Shown: piece by piece, positions 54,134 to 62,384 of the stretch
Layout: each line of letters begins with the position of its first letter
How positions within the stretch are numbered: position 1 is the first letter of the stretch
From: Mesorhizobium sp. B2-7-2
Lineage (GTDB): Bacteria; Pseudomonadota; Alphaproteobacteria; Rhizobiales; Rhizobiaceae
Reading direction: 5' to 3'
Length of the DNA stretch: 64,000 nucleotides
Assembly (NCBI RefSeq): GCF_006440775.1
Contig: NZ_VFTZ01000016.1
Location: 92,724 to 156,723, forward strand
Notes under the pieces: model-generated
Told to the model about the DNA's origin: nothing
Database searches by the model: none
What the model saw: only the letters and a program-made list of their open reading frames with translations
Made by a program: the position numbers and the translations under genes

Positions 54134-55096
54134 TCATGCGGCGATCTCGGCATCCGCCTCGCCTTCCACGTCGGCATTGAAGCCGAGCAGGAGATCGGCG
54201 GCTTTCGAGGCATGGCTGGCGGCGCGGAAGATGGCGCGATTGTCCTCGCGCAGCACGCTCAGCCATGAGCCGATATAATCGGCATGGCGCACGGTCGGCT
54301 CGATGCCCATAGTGCTGCAGACGAAGGCTGCGCAGATTTCAGCGACCAGTTCCTCGCGCGCATAGGCCTTGGAGCCGAACGAGCCGGAGAGGTCGCGCGC
54401 AAGGCGCGTCGGGTGGCCGGTCCAGTGGCCAAGCTCGTGAAAGCAGGTCCGGTAATAGTTGATCTGCTGAAAGAAGGCCGGTTGCGGCGGCACCTGAATG
54501 AAGTCGCAGTCCGGCATGTAGAAAGCGCGATCGCCGCCGATGCGGACATCAGCGCCGGTTGCACGAATGAGCGCCTCGGCCTGCGGGATGATCTGGCGCT
54601 GCGGCAGCGGTTCGGCGGCGGCATGGAGATGTCCGGGCAGGTTCTCGCACTGCGCGACGTTGAAGACGGTGAAGCGCTTCAGGAAGGGCACCGCCTGTGG
54701 TTCGTCGCCATCGACCTTGGCGCGTTCCTTTTCGTTTTGCGGAACAAAGCGGTCGGCGTGAACGATGGTCGTGCCGCGCTCGCCTTTCCTGACATTGCCG
54801 CCAAGGGCAAGCGCCTGCCGGAAGGTCAGCCAGTTCTGGCAGGCATAGCTGCGCTCGATGACCGCGCCCCACAGGATCAGGATATTGATGCCGGAATAGC
54901 GGCGCTCGGTGGCCGCATTCCTGGGCAGGCCGAGGCCTGCCTTTGCGTTTCCCCAGGGCTTGACCCATGGCACGATGCCGCGCTCGAGCTCGGCAATGAT
55001 GCGGTCCGTGATCTCTTGATAAAGGCTGGCGCCTGCGCGCCCGCCCCTGCTTGCGCCAGCCTTTCGGCTGCCGGAACGTTTGTTGGTTGAACGCAT
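54134..55096 (-). CDS. ArdC-like antirestriction protein with zincin domain
   Basis: A 320-residue protein. The N-terminal ssDNA-binding part has YQEITDRIIAELERGIVPWV and YSGINILILW. The C-terminal zinc metallopeptidase-like domain has HELGHWTGH near residue 230 and a downstream Glu in REELVAEICAAF. ArdC proteins of conjugative plasmids bind single-stranded DNA and protect incoming DNA from restriction. The ATG at 55096 (MRSTNKRSGSRKAG) was chosen for its basic start. The codons right after its stop stay open in frame for 40 residues, perhaps remains of a longer protein. Confidence 0.9.
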   Translation of the reverse strand: MRSTNKRSGSRKAGASRGGRAGASLYQEITDRIIAELERGIVPWVKPWGNAKAGLGLPRNAATERRYSGINILILWGAVIERSYACQNWLTFRQALALGGNVRKGERGTTIVHADRFVPQNEKERAKVDGDEPQAVPFLKRFTVFNVAQCENLPGHLHAAAEPLPQRQIIPQAEALIRATGADVRIGGDRAFYMPDCDFIQVPPQPAFFQQINYYRTCFHELGHWTGHPTRLARDLSGSFGSKAYAREELVAEICAAFVCSTMGIEPTVRHADYIGSWLSVLREDNRAIFRAASHASKAADLLLGFNADVEGEADAEIAA

Positions 55097-55809
55097 GCCC
55101 TGGTCCTCCGCTCGCCAAATCGCGCCCTCCCCCGGAAGCGGGGTGGGCGGCGAAAACGACCGGAAAGGCCCGCCGTGAAAGGCGGACCGCATCCGAAGGA
55201 CCGGAACGCAGAGGAGGACCCGAAGCGCAGCGAAGGGTTGCGGGATGCCGCGGCGGGCCTAGAAGGGAGAGCCGCCCACCGCGCGCACCCGGGGACGGCC
55301 TAAAAGACAGACCACGCCGGCCGATCGGCCGGCGGCCGTGCGCAGCCGAAAGGCGGCCCAAGCCAGGGGGCGAAGCCGGATGGCCGAGACCGCCTGAGCC
55401 TTGCGAAGAAAAGCGGGCTCGGTGCACGAGCACCCGGCGCGCGCCTTCAGGCGCGCGGGATTCAGGACTGGTGGTCGGCACCGCAGCTGATGTGATACCA
55501 TCGATCCTTGCGCCTGGACGCGTGGATATGGTCGACGCCGCAGAGCCGTGAATTTCCACCTCTCGGCGCCCCTTGCCGCGTAACGGGGAGAGCGTCCAGG
55601 AGCGAGATCGCGGCCGCCGGAATCTTGGGTGATAGCCGCACGCCGGGAGACGGCGCCATGTCCGGCGTCGCGCTCGCGCCCCGCGTTCCGGTCTGGTCAA
55701 GAAGCCAACCGCGAAGAAGGCGCTCAGGAGCACATCAAAACCCCAGCTCCCAAAGACGATCCCGAGACCCTCGGTCAGAACGGCACTTTTGCAGCTGTCG
55801 AAGATTTGC
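55097..55809. other. 700-nt GC-rich region upstream of the ArdC-like gene
   Basis: No gene is supported on either strand. It holds a perfect 20-bp palindrome, a GC-rich hairpin around 55440-55465 (GCGCGCC, loop TTCA, GGCGCGC) and a GAGGAGGACCCGAAGCG stretch shared in part with the leader of DUF736. It may be a regulatory leader or contain an origin-type site. Confidence 0.4.
55315..55334. repeat. Perfect 20-bp GC palindrome
   Basis: CGCCGGCCGATCGGCCGGCG is fully self-complementary about its centre. It lies about 220 nt before the ArdC-like start. It could be an operator or part of a strong hairpin. Confidence 0.5.
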
Positions 55810-56484
55810 CTAGGCGCGGGCATCAGCAATGGAGCGTTGCAGTCGGGCCATCCCCACTTCCCCTGGGATTACTTCGTCGCCGACCACCAACGCCGGTGTG
55901 CCCTCGATATACAGATCTTTGGCGAGTGCGAAATTGCGTGTGATGGCATTTGCGATGGCTGGGTCTTGCATGTCCCGCTTCAGCTGCTCGAGATCGAGGC
56001 CCACCCGCTCTGCAACGGCTAAGGTGGTGCGCTGGTTGAGGAAGCCGGGGAAAGCCATGAGGGCGAGATGGAACGCCTGATACTTCCCCTGTTTGTACGA
56101 CGCGAGCGCTGCGCGCGCTGCAAATTTGGATGCTGGCCCCAGGACTGGGAGTTCCTTGAACACAAGCTTCACATTGGGATCATTGCTGAGGGCCTCCTGT
56201 AGATCGAGAGCTGCCGCCCGGCAAACGCCGCAGTTGTAGTCGAAGAACGAGACCACAGCGATATCGCCATCCGGATTGCCCGCAATTGGCGAGGCTGGGT
56301 CGTTGAGGAGGGCGTCGCGCCGCTGTGGAATGCGTATGCGCAAGTCAGCCGCTATCAGGCGTTGGTCCTCCACACATTGCAGGTCCTCGGCCGTATCCAG
56401 ATGTTGTTTCAGCGCTCCCAGCGCGAACAAAGCTAGGGCCAACAAAGCGATTACTGTGACAAGGGCGGCATTCAGCCTGGACAT
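55810..56484 (-). CDS. DsbA/Com1-like thiol-disulfide oxidoreductase
   Basis: A 224-residue exported or membrane-anchored thioredoxin-fold protein. An N-terminal helix (LVTVIALLALALFALGALK) is followed by FFDYNCGVCRAAALDLQEAL with the CGVC active site, an all-helical insert, and the cis-Pro loop YIEGTPALVVGDEVIPG. The family forms or shuffles disulfides in periplasmic proteins, here possibly of the transfer apparatus. An ATG 21 nt upstream (MFDWSPP) is an alternative start; I prefer 56484, which has GGAG about 10 nt before it. Confidence 0.87.
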   Translation of the reverse strand: MSRLNAALVTVIALLALALFALGALKQHLDTAEDLQCVEDQRLIAADLRIRIPQRRDALLNDPASPIAGNPDGDIAVVSFFDYNCGVCRAAALDLQEALSNDPNVKLVFKELPVLGPASKFAARAALASYKQGKYQAFHLALMAFPGFLNQRTTLAVAERVGLDLEQLKRDMQDPAIANAITRNFALAKDLYIEGTPALVVGDEVIPGEVGMARLQRSIADARA

Positions 56485-56844
56485 GGGTGGGCTCCAATCA
56501 AACATGAACGGCAGGACGCCCGCGGCGCCGGCACCCCCGGCACGTTGCGGCGCTTCTCCCGTCGCGGCTCTCCGGTCAAGCGCCGCACCCCCCGTGCCGC
56601 AATTCCCGTGCCATCGCCGCCCGCAGCAGGAGCTCACGCAGCGCTGCGCCGCGGAAAGCGTGGGCCATCGTGCATTGAAGATCACTGTGGCTCACAGCTG
56701 ACTTCGTAGGCTGGGTGGCCTCGCTCGACGGGCGCACCATAAGATGGCGCAACCGGCGGCGGTTTCGCGACATAAGGTCGGGAACCGTTCAAACAACTGG
56801 CGGGGATTTGTCGGCGCTTCCTGTGCACTTTGCAGAAAATAGGT

Positions 56845-56860
56845 CTGTGAAATTTCACAG
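56845..56860. promoter_or_regulatory. Perfect palindrome, possible operator
   Basis: CTGTGAAATTTCACAG is a perfect 16-bp palindrome in the 540-nt gap between the DsbA-like gene and the integrase fragment. Its size and AT centre suit a dimeric repressor site. No matching regulator gene is adjacent. The rest of the gap shows no gene. Confidence 0.4.
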
Positions 56861-57025
56861 AGCGCGGCCACAAAACTCGAACTGTAGCCGAGTCCTCCAC
56901 TGTGGCTCGCTTTGCAAGCGCTAGTTCATCTCCGGCCCGGGGAGCCACTTAATCCAGAAATGTCTTGAAACCCAAGGATTGCCCGGGTTTCCGCTTCCCC
57001 AGAGATACACCGCGCGATACACTGC

Positions 57026-57559
57026 GGGGTAACCGCCCGCATTGCGTACCATGCGAAGGCAGACCTTCAACACATCTGGGCAATCCTCGCTGGTACCGGA
57101 TGCCGCCTCGCCGAGGTCTCAGGTCTTCGCGTTGCGGACGTGCATGTTGACCACGTCGTCCCGCACATCACGGTTGAGTGGCACGATGACCGCCGCATTA
57201 AGAATGCCGTATCGCGGCGGAATGTGCCGTTGAGAGGTCGCGCGCTGGAGGCCGCAAAGGAAGCCGTCAAGGCTGCCGGCAGCGCAACGATGCTCTTTCC
57301 GACCTACGGGCGTCCCAAAGGCGCCTCCTCAGCATCTGCTGCCTTGGGCAAGCACGTTCGGGCCTGCGTGACGGACCCAAAGGCTACCACCCACTCGCTT
57401 CGCCACCTCATGAAAGACCGACTACGCTTGGCCGGCGTCACAAAGTCGGACCAAGACATTGTTCTGGGTCACTCATCGGGCAGCGTTGGTGAGGACTTAT
57501 GGGGCGACGAGGCGCGGCTTGAGGTTGCGAGACGGGCGCTTGAGAAGGCACTAATCTGA
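57026..57559 (+). pseudogene. Tyrosine integrase C-terminal fragment lacking its nucleophile
   Basis: The reading begins within the catalytic domain (IWAILAGTGCRLAEVSGLRV with the first Arg), continues through TTHSLRHLMKDRLRLAGVTK (His-x-x-Arg) and DQDIVLGHSSGSVGEDLWG (second His). In relatives the next residue is the catalytic Tyr (GEDYGG); here the bases encode Leu-Trp, so the nucleophile is lost. The N-terminal arm and core-binding domains are absent, and the frame upstream of 57026 is not integrase-like. This is a dead remnant, probably of the element's or a neighbouring island's integrase. Confidence 0.75.
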
Positions 57560-57567
57560 CGGAACTT

Positions 57568-58602
57568 TCAGCGCATGACTTTGCTGGTCTCAGCGATGAT
57601 TTTGGGGTTCTGCCCAATCGCAATCGTGTAACTGAAGCGCGCCACACCTTTTGCCTGCTTGTGCCTTGGCAGGCTGCGGACGACCCAGTCATAAGTGCCC
57701 GACACCATGCATCGCTCATTGGCACAGGTGACTATGACGCTCTCGTCGTGGAGATTGTATCCCCGTTCCGGCCATCGTTGGAAATAGCTTCTCTTGTCGG
57801 CGATGATCGAGCTTAGGTCCGTTGGCTTTCCGTAATAATCGACGATGCCAGCATACGAATTTTGAACCTGAGCGATCGCCAAATCTGCGTTGTCGCCATG
57901 GTGCTCGATGAGCCCCTTGATAAATGCTACCGCCGCGCTCTCTAGCTGCCGCTCGTCTGCGCTGGCTTCAGCGGGGGCCGGACTGGGCGTTGGCGACACA
58001 CGCGACGTGTCAACGGACGGCGGCGTGGTAGAAACGTTGGTTACGCGCAGTTCAGCCATCTCACTGGCGGAGAGATATCGCATATCAAACCTGTCGTAAC
58101 TCAATGCTACGGCCATCAACTTGGGGTCAACGCCCATCTCGGACATGTAGGACATGATATCGGCAGTTACGGCTTGAACGTTGGCCACAGCCTCGTCGGT
58201 AGACATTCCGTTCTCTGGGGCGAAGGATGAGCGATGAACACCAATAGAGCCCGGGTCGGCAACACGGCGAACGCCACCCATGTAAGCTAACGAGCAAGCC
58301 GACGCGCACTGCAACTGTCGGACTTGAAGCGTATCAAGGCCGGCTGCCCGGATCAAACGTCCAAGCTGCATTGCACTTCCGATACTGCCGCCCGGCGAGT
58401 CGAATACGACCACCCTAGCCCCACTGCTTGTGACAGCGTGGCTAAACTCATTCAGAGGTTCGTTGACCCCAAATTCACCAGAGACGATGAGAAACGGAAG
58501 CTCGCCCGGCGACGATACCGGCTTGTATTCCAGAGCCTTAGCTGAACTTGATGTGGCGACAATAACTGACGCGACAGCGAGAAACTTCACAACCGAACGC
58601 AT
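57568..58602 (-). CDS. Exported ClpP/crotonase-fold protein, SDH-type peptidase-like
   Basis: A 344-residue protein with a signal peptide (residues 1-24, ending AKALE). Residues 35-180 resemble the periplasmic ClpP-like fold: VVVFDSPGGSIGSAMQLGRL, then CASACSLAYMGGVRRVADPG with a Ser in the usual nucleophile position, and GVHRSS carrying a His. A Pro-rich linker (PSPAPAEAS) joins a C-terminal domain of ~130 residues with a Cys pair (TCANERCMVSG) that I cannot name. Such proteins often occur in genomic islands. The target is unknown. It is convergent with the integrase fragment. Confidence 0.75.
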   Translation of the reverse strand: MRSVVKFLAVASVIVATSSSAKALEYKPVSSPGELPFLIVSGEFGVNEPLNEFSHAVTSSGARVVVFDSPGGSIGSAMQLGRLIRAAGLDTLQVRQLQCASACSLAYMGGVRRVADPGSIGVHRSSFAPENGMSTDEAVANVQAVTADIMSYMSEMGVDPKLMAVALSYDRFDMRYLSASEMAELRVTNVSTTPPSVDTSRVSPTPSPAPAEASADERQLESAAVAFIKGLIEHHGDNADLAIAQVQNSYAGIVDYYGKPTDLSSIIADKRSYFQRWPERGYNLHDESVIVTCANERCMVSGTYDWVVRSLPRHKQAKGVARFSYTIAIGQNPKIIAETSKVMR

Positions 58603-58733
58603 AACCCAACATCCAAACCCACCAACCTCAACTAAGAGCCACTTAAAGATCTATTTCAAGGGGCAACTGGACCGGGGCAACTGGCGATGAGAGAACTGGT
58701 TGAAATTCAATGTCTGTTGGGAACATTAAAACG

Positions 58734-59098
58734 ATGTGTAACCTCTACAACCTCACCACTTCGCAAGAGGCCATCCGCCAGTGGACCGGTACCTTGCGGA
58801 ACATCTTGGGCAACCTTGAGCCGTCCATTGACATCTATCCCAACTGGCCCGGCCCCGTGGTCCGAAACGCTCTCGAAGGGGGCGAGAGTTGGCCTATCTC
58901 CTGAGGGGAATGCCGTCACCTTCGGAGCGAGTGACAGGCAAAGCCGATTACGGGACCACCAACATTCGCAAGACCAACTACTTTCATTGGCAGCCGTATC
59001 CGGCACCGGACGACGCTTTGGTGATTGTCGAGAAGCCCGCCACGCAGATCAAGTTTCCGCTGGGCTCGACACCCGGTGACCAACTACGTTTGCTCTAG
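58734..59098 (+). pseudogene. Broken SRAP (YedK/HMCES-type) abasic-site protein gene
   Basis: The start MCNLYNLTTSQEAIRQWTGT carries the conserved Cys2 that crosslinks to abasic DNA in SRAP proteins. A frameshift near 58895 moves to WGMPSPS, TTNIRKTN and HWQPY, then a large internal deletion joins straight to the terminal ALVIVEKPATQIKFPL segment. About half of a normal ~230-residue protein is left, so it cannot be functional. Confidence 0.8.
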
Positions 59099-59132
59099 AC
59101 AGTGCGGACGCCCAACCGATGAACAGCAGCCC

Positions 59133-60392
59133 TCAATCCTCGGAGTCGGCGATGCGCTTCCATTCGCCGTCGCCGGTCATAAATTGGCTAAGGCGGCTGA
59201 TAATGCAAATCAGCTCGACGAGACGCACCGCATCGACATCGCGCGTATGCATCGTCGGACGGCGAGTGGCGATAAGCGCCTGTAGGTCAAGCCGCAGCCT
59301 TTGTTCGTTTGGAAAGACGTACCCGAACGCTTGATTCCAGTTATCCGCGCGAAGCACGATCGCCATCAGGTCGCCAAGATCGAGATAAGAAAGCAACGCT
59401 TCATCCCGCTCGCCATTCGCCATCGCCGCCGCGCGAAGATCACGCGCCTTGTTACGGATTTCGCCCCCAACCCTCTGCTTGAACCACTGCGGTCCGCCCA
59501 CCGCTTCCATCTTCTTCGAGATGAAGGACCGCAACGCGCGCTCAAAGAAGCCTATCGCGCTGAAGGCATCATTTCTGGGATTGGCCGACCGTATCTGAAC
59601 GGACAGCCCCGCAACGTCCAGCAGCGCGACGGACCTACCAGCTTCCGAAGCGCCGGCCGCGAAACCGCTCTCTATGACAACCTCGATCGCACCAGTTGAC
59701 GTGGTCTCGATCAGACCCGGGTCAACCTTGGCTTCGCGGTAGTGTCGTTGGCGCATTTCTGGATCGCTCCAGAAGCGGTTTGGCAGATCAGACCGCGTGT
59801 GCCAGTTGCCGAATAGCTCCTCATAGGCTGTGAAGCTTGATCTCGCCGCGAAGCCAAGCACGTCTCCAGCACCAGCCAGTGCGGAGAGCTTCAACCGGGT
59901 TGTCTGCAGCCCAGCGGACAGAGTTTCCGCTCCCAGAGCGCTCAGACGCAAGCGGCCTACCTCAGCCGAGAGGCTCAAGACGCCAGTAGCGGCCCGCTGG
60001 ATTAGCTCGATTTCTTTGTTTGGCGTGCCAGTCGGCATGTGCACCGCGAGCGTACCCGTGCTAGCGAGTTGGCTTGCCCACTGGGTGGCGCGCGCAATCA
60101 ATGCCATGCCAGGCGATGCCTGAAGCTCGGCAATGGTCGGCGATAGGGTCGATCCCCTTGCCTGCAGCTCGGCGAAGGTCTGCGATAGGGCCGATCCCTT
60201 TGCCTGAAGCTCGGCAATGGTCGGCGAGAACGGCGACACCTCCAGCCCGCTGATCGCCTTCGACAGGGTCGATTCCGGAAGGTTGCTGATGGCCGTTGAG
60301 AGGGTCGACAGCTCTAGCCCGCGACTCAGTCGATCGAGCGGCCCATCACTTTGGCCCGTGGCGATGTCGGATAAGCTCTTGAATTTGTCCAT
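59133..60392 (-). CDS. Protein with C-terminal Swt1-like HEPN domain, possible RNase/defence protein
   Basis: A 419-residue protein. The N-terminal ~80 residues contain three near-identical 14-15-residue repeats (SPTIAELQA, SQTFAELQA, SPTIAELQA). The middle region of ~250 residues is helical and unassigned (RSFISKKMEAVGG, PQWFKQRV). The C-terminal end matches Swt1-type HEPN domains: YLDLGDLMAIVLRADNWNQA, AFGYVFPNE, and RRPTMH at 377-382, the R-x4-H pair that is catalytic in HEPN RNases. The ATG at 60392 (MDKFKSLSD) gives the best start. Together with the possible reverse transcriptase next to it, it suggests a phage-defence locus. No antitoxin gene is obvious. Confidence 0.7.
   Translation of the reverse strand: MDKFKSLSDIATGQSDGPLDRLSRGLELSTLSTAISNLPESTLSKAISGLEVSPFSPTIAELQAKGSALSQTFAELQARGSTLSPTIAELQASPGMALIARATQWASQLASTGTLAVHMPTGTPNKEIELIQRAATGVLSLSAEVGRLRLSALGAETLSAGLQTTRLKLSALAGAGDVLGFAARSSFTAYEELFGNWHTRSDLPNRFWSDPEMRQRHYREAKVDPGLIETTSTGAIEVVIESGFAAGASEAGRSVALLDVAGLSVQIRSANPRNDAFSAIGFFERALRSFISKKMEAVGGPQWFKQRVGGEIRNKARDLRAAAMANGERDEALLSYLDLGDLMAIVLRADNWNQAFGYVFPNEQRLRLDLQALIATRRPTMHTRDVDAVRLVELICIISRLSQFMTGDGEWKRIADSED
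60117..60238 (-). repeat. In-gene 42-45-nt tandem repeats in the HEPN protein gene
   Basis: Three copies of a unit reading (on the plus strand) CTGAAGCTCGGCAATGGTCG encode SPTIAELQA-type repeats with Gly-Ser spacers. Copies differ at few bases, suggesting recent expansion. Confidence 0.7.
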
Positions 60393-60637
60393 CGTCTTCA
60401 CGCTAACGGTTGTTTGGTTCCGGCAAGTCTTTGAGCTGACCCAACGTATCATAGCGCCGTATGCGCTGAGTCGACAGTTCCCTTTGCATGAGGTCACGAG
60501 GCAGCGGGTTCACCGCTCATCCCTCCAGATGACTCGGCGCACCACTCTGATGCGGAGCGCCAAATTTCTGACGGAAAAATGTGAGCCCAGCATCGACCTG
60601 ATGCAGTCTTTGGGTTTCCCTGGCGGGGTGGTCGGAT

Positions 60638-61442
60638 CTATATGTACTTGGACGTAATGATCCGCCAGAGCATTGCTGTTGTCAGCCTCTTCGATCTTGC
60701 GCGCCGCGTTCTCACCGCTTTCTTGGTTGTCGGCACGTTCCGCTTATCGTCGTAAAAGACGATATTTCGGTCAAAGAAGGGCTTCAACATCGGATCGGCT
60801 CTGATAGCGCCAGTGATGTCTGCCAGCCAACCATGCCGAACTCCTTCGTAGGCGAGCAACCAGTCGGGACCGTCGGCTGATACGGCCTTCACCCGGCGCT
60901 CCCAATCCCGGATTGGAGCCTCCGGAGCAAGTCCGCGAGATGCCATGTCGAGAATGAGCAAGCAGATCGCTGGACATTCGATCTTCGCAAGAAGAGCAGC
61001 TTGGGCGCCCAACTGCAGCGGCAGTGCCAAGCCCTTCATGAGGAAGATCGCCCATGCAACTTCATAGTGCTCGCCGCGCTCCAAGCCGCCTTTTATAATC
61101 GACGTCAAGCGCTTGGTGATGAGACTTTCGTGTATCGTCCGCCCCTCATGGCGCATGTTGATCAGAAGCGCTGACACTAGGTCGATGTTTCTCGGATCGA
61201 CCATCAGGGCTCGCATCAGGAAACTTTGCAGGTATAACGCGTCGGGCACCTTGATTTCAGAACCCTGTATCAACGACAGCGCGTAGCGAAGAGGTCGATC
61301 TACAGGGTTTTGTTTTTGTAGATCGAGAGCGACCTCACAGAAGTTTTGCAAAGCAATGCCGGACAGCTCGGGGCCTATTCGCGCCGCCACCTGGAGGGTG
61401 TGAACCCAAGGTGTTCCAACGTTGTCGACTATCCCGATAACT
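60638..61442 (-). pseudogene. C-terminal part of a probable reverse transcriptase (defence type), cut by IS66
   Basis: The frame is open from the IS66 end at 61442 to a stop at 60638, about 267 codons; a GTG at 61390 is only an internal codon. The sequence is all-helical (DLVSALLINMRHEGRTI, AWAIFLMKGLALPLQL, AKIECPAICLLILDMASRGL) and ends with DGPDWLLAYEGVRHGWL, DPMLKPFF and NIVFYDD. This series resembles the C-terminal extension of chromosomal RNA-directed DNA polymerases linked to phage defence, which end with HWLLAYEA, GWL and FYD. The polymerase domain itself would lie on the far side of the insertion, outside the window. The family call is from memory of the C-terminal pattern and is moderate at best; the truncation by IS66 is clear. 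Confidence 0.55.
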
Positions 61443-61518
61443 GTAAGCGCTGTTCTGGTGGCACCTTTCGCGCGTGGTCGTGAGGAACGATGTTCGGAGC
61501 CTTTGAGGGCTTCGACAC

Positions 61519-61962
61519 ATGACGATTTCAGAGCTTACGCTTAAATCCAGCAATCTTGAGCCCGCGCGCCGTTTCGAGGTGTTCACGGGTTCCGGTCGGC
61601 GGCGCGAATGGCTGCCGGAAGAGAAAGCCCGGATCGTGGCTGAAAGTTACGATGCCGGCGAGACCGTGAGTGCCGTGGCCCGGCGGTATGCATTGTCCCC
61701 GCAGCAGTTGTTCGCCTGGCGTCGGGCTGCTCGTGTGCCGTTGGCGGAAGCGCTGGCACCGGAACCGTTGTTCGTGCCGGCAGTGGTGCCGGCTCCGAAG
61801 CCGGAACCGACGGGGAAACAACAGCCACAACGCAAACGGAAAGCTGCCCGCGACGCCGGCGTTATCGAGTTGGAGATCGACGGCGTCGCCATGCGGGTCG
61901 GCCGTGGCGCCGACGCCAAGACGGTGGCGGCGGTGATCCGCGCGCTGAAGGCGACGTCGTGA
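61519..61962 (+). CDS. tnpA: IS66 TnpA (OrfA) protein
   Basis: A 147-residue protein with a helix-turn-helix (GRRREWLPEEKARIVAESYD, VARRYALSPQQLFAWRR) and the conserved C-terminus IELEIDGVAMRVGRGADAKT, VAAVIRALK. It is needed for IS66 transposition alongside TnpB and TnpC. Its stop overlaps the tnpB GTG start by 4 nt. Confidence 0.94.
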   Translation: MTISELTLKSSNLEPARRFEVFTGSGRRREWLPEEKARIVAESYDAGETVSAVARRYALSPQQLFAWRRAARVPLAEALAPEPLFVPAVVPAPKPEPTGKQQPQRKRKAARDAGVIELEIDGVAMRVGRGADAKTVAAVIRALKATS

Positions 61963-62315
61963 TCGGGCCGACGGGTGCGGTCAAGGTCATGGTGGCGACG
62001 AAGCCGGTCGACTTCCGCAAGGGTGCGGAGGGATTGGCGGCGCTGGTGCGAGAGACGATGGGGGCCGATCCGTTCAGCGGGGCCGTTTACGTCTTCCGGG
62101 CGAAGCGGACTGACCGGATCAAGCTGATCTTCTGGGACGGCACCGGCGTCTGCCTCTATGCCAAGCGCTTGGAGGACGGGGAGTTCCGCTGGCCAAAGGT
62201 TCAGGATGGCGTGATGCAGCTGACGGCGGCGCAGTTCTCGGCGCTGCTCGAAGGACTCGACTGGCGGCGCGTCCACGAGGCGCGCCGGACCCGTGTTCCA
62301 GCCCAGGCGGGCTGA
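61959..62315 (+). CDS. tnpB: IS66 TnpB (Orf2) protein
   Basis: A 118-residue protein of the IS66 Orf2 family: VKVMVATKPVDFRKGAEGLA, DPFSGAVYVFRAKRTDRIK and WDGTGVCLYAKRLEDGEFRW are diagnostic. GTG start with GTGA overlap to tnpA. Accessory transposition factor of unknown activity. Confidence 0.95.
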   Translation: MIGPTGAVKVMVATKPVDFRKGAEGLAALVRETMGADPFSGAVYVFRAKRTDRIKLIFWDGTGVCLYAKRLEDGEFRWPKVQDGVMQLTAAQFSALLEGLDWRRVHEARRTRVPAQAG

Positions 62316-62384
62316 CCCGCGACCAAGTGAATCAGCCTGGATTCCGCTGTCGCGGGCTGTCGACGAATATGGTCTGATCCACTC

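Noticed and set aside
54549..55829. 426-codon minus-strand frame upstream of and overlapping the ArdC-like gene
   Set aside because: It is Arg/Pro-rich, has no domain, overlaps the ArdC-like gene in another frame and crosses strong hairpins.
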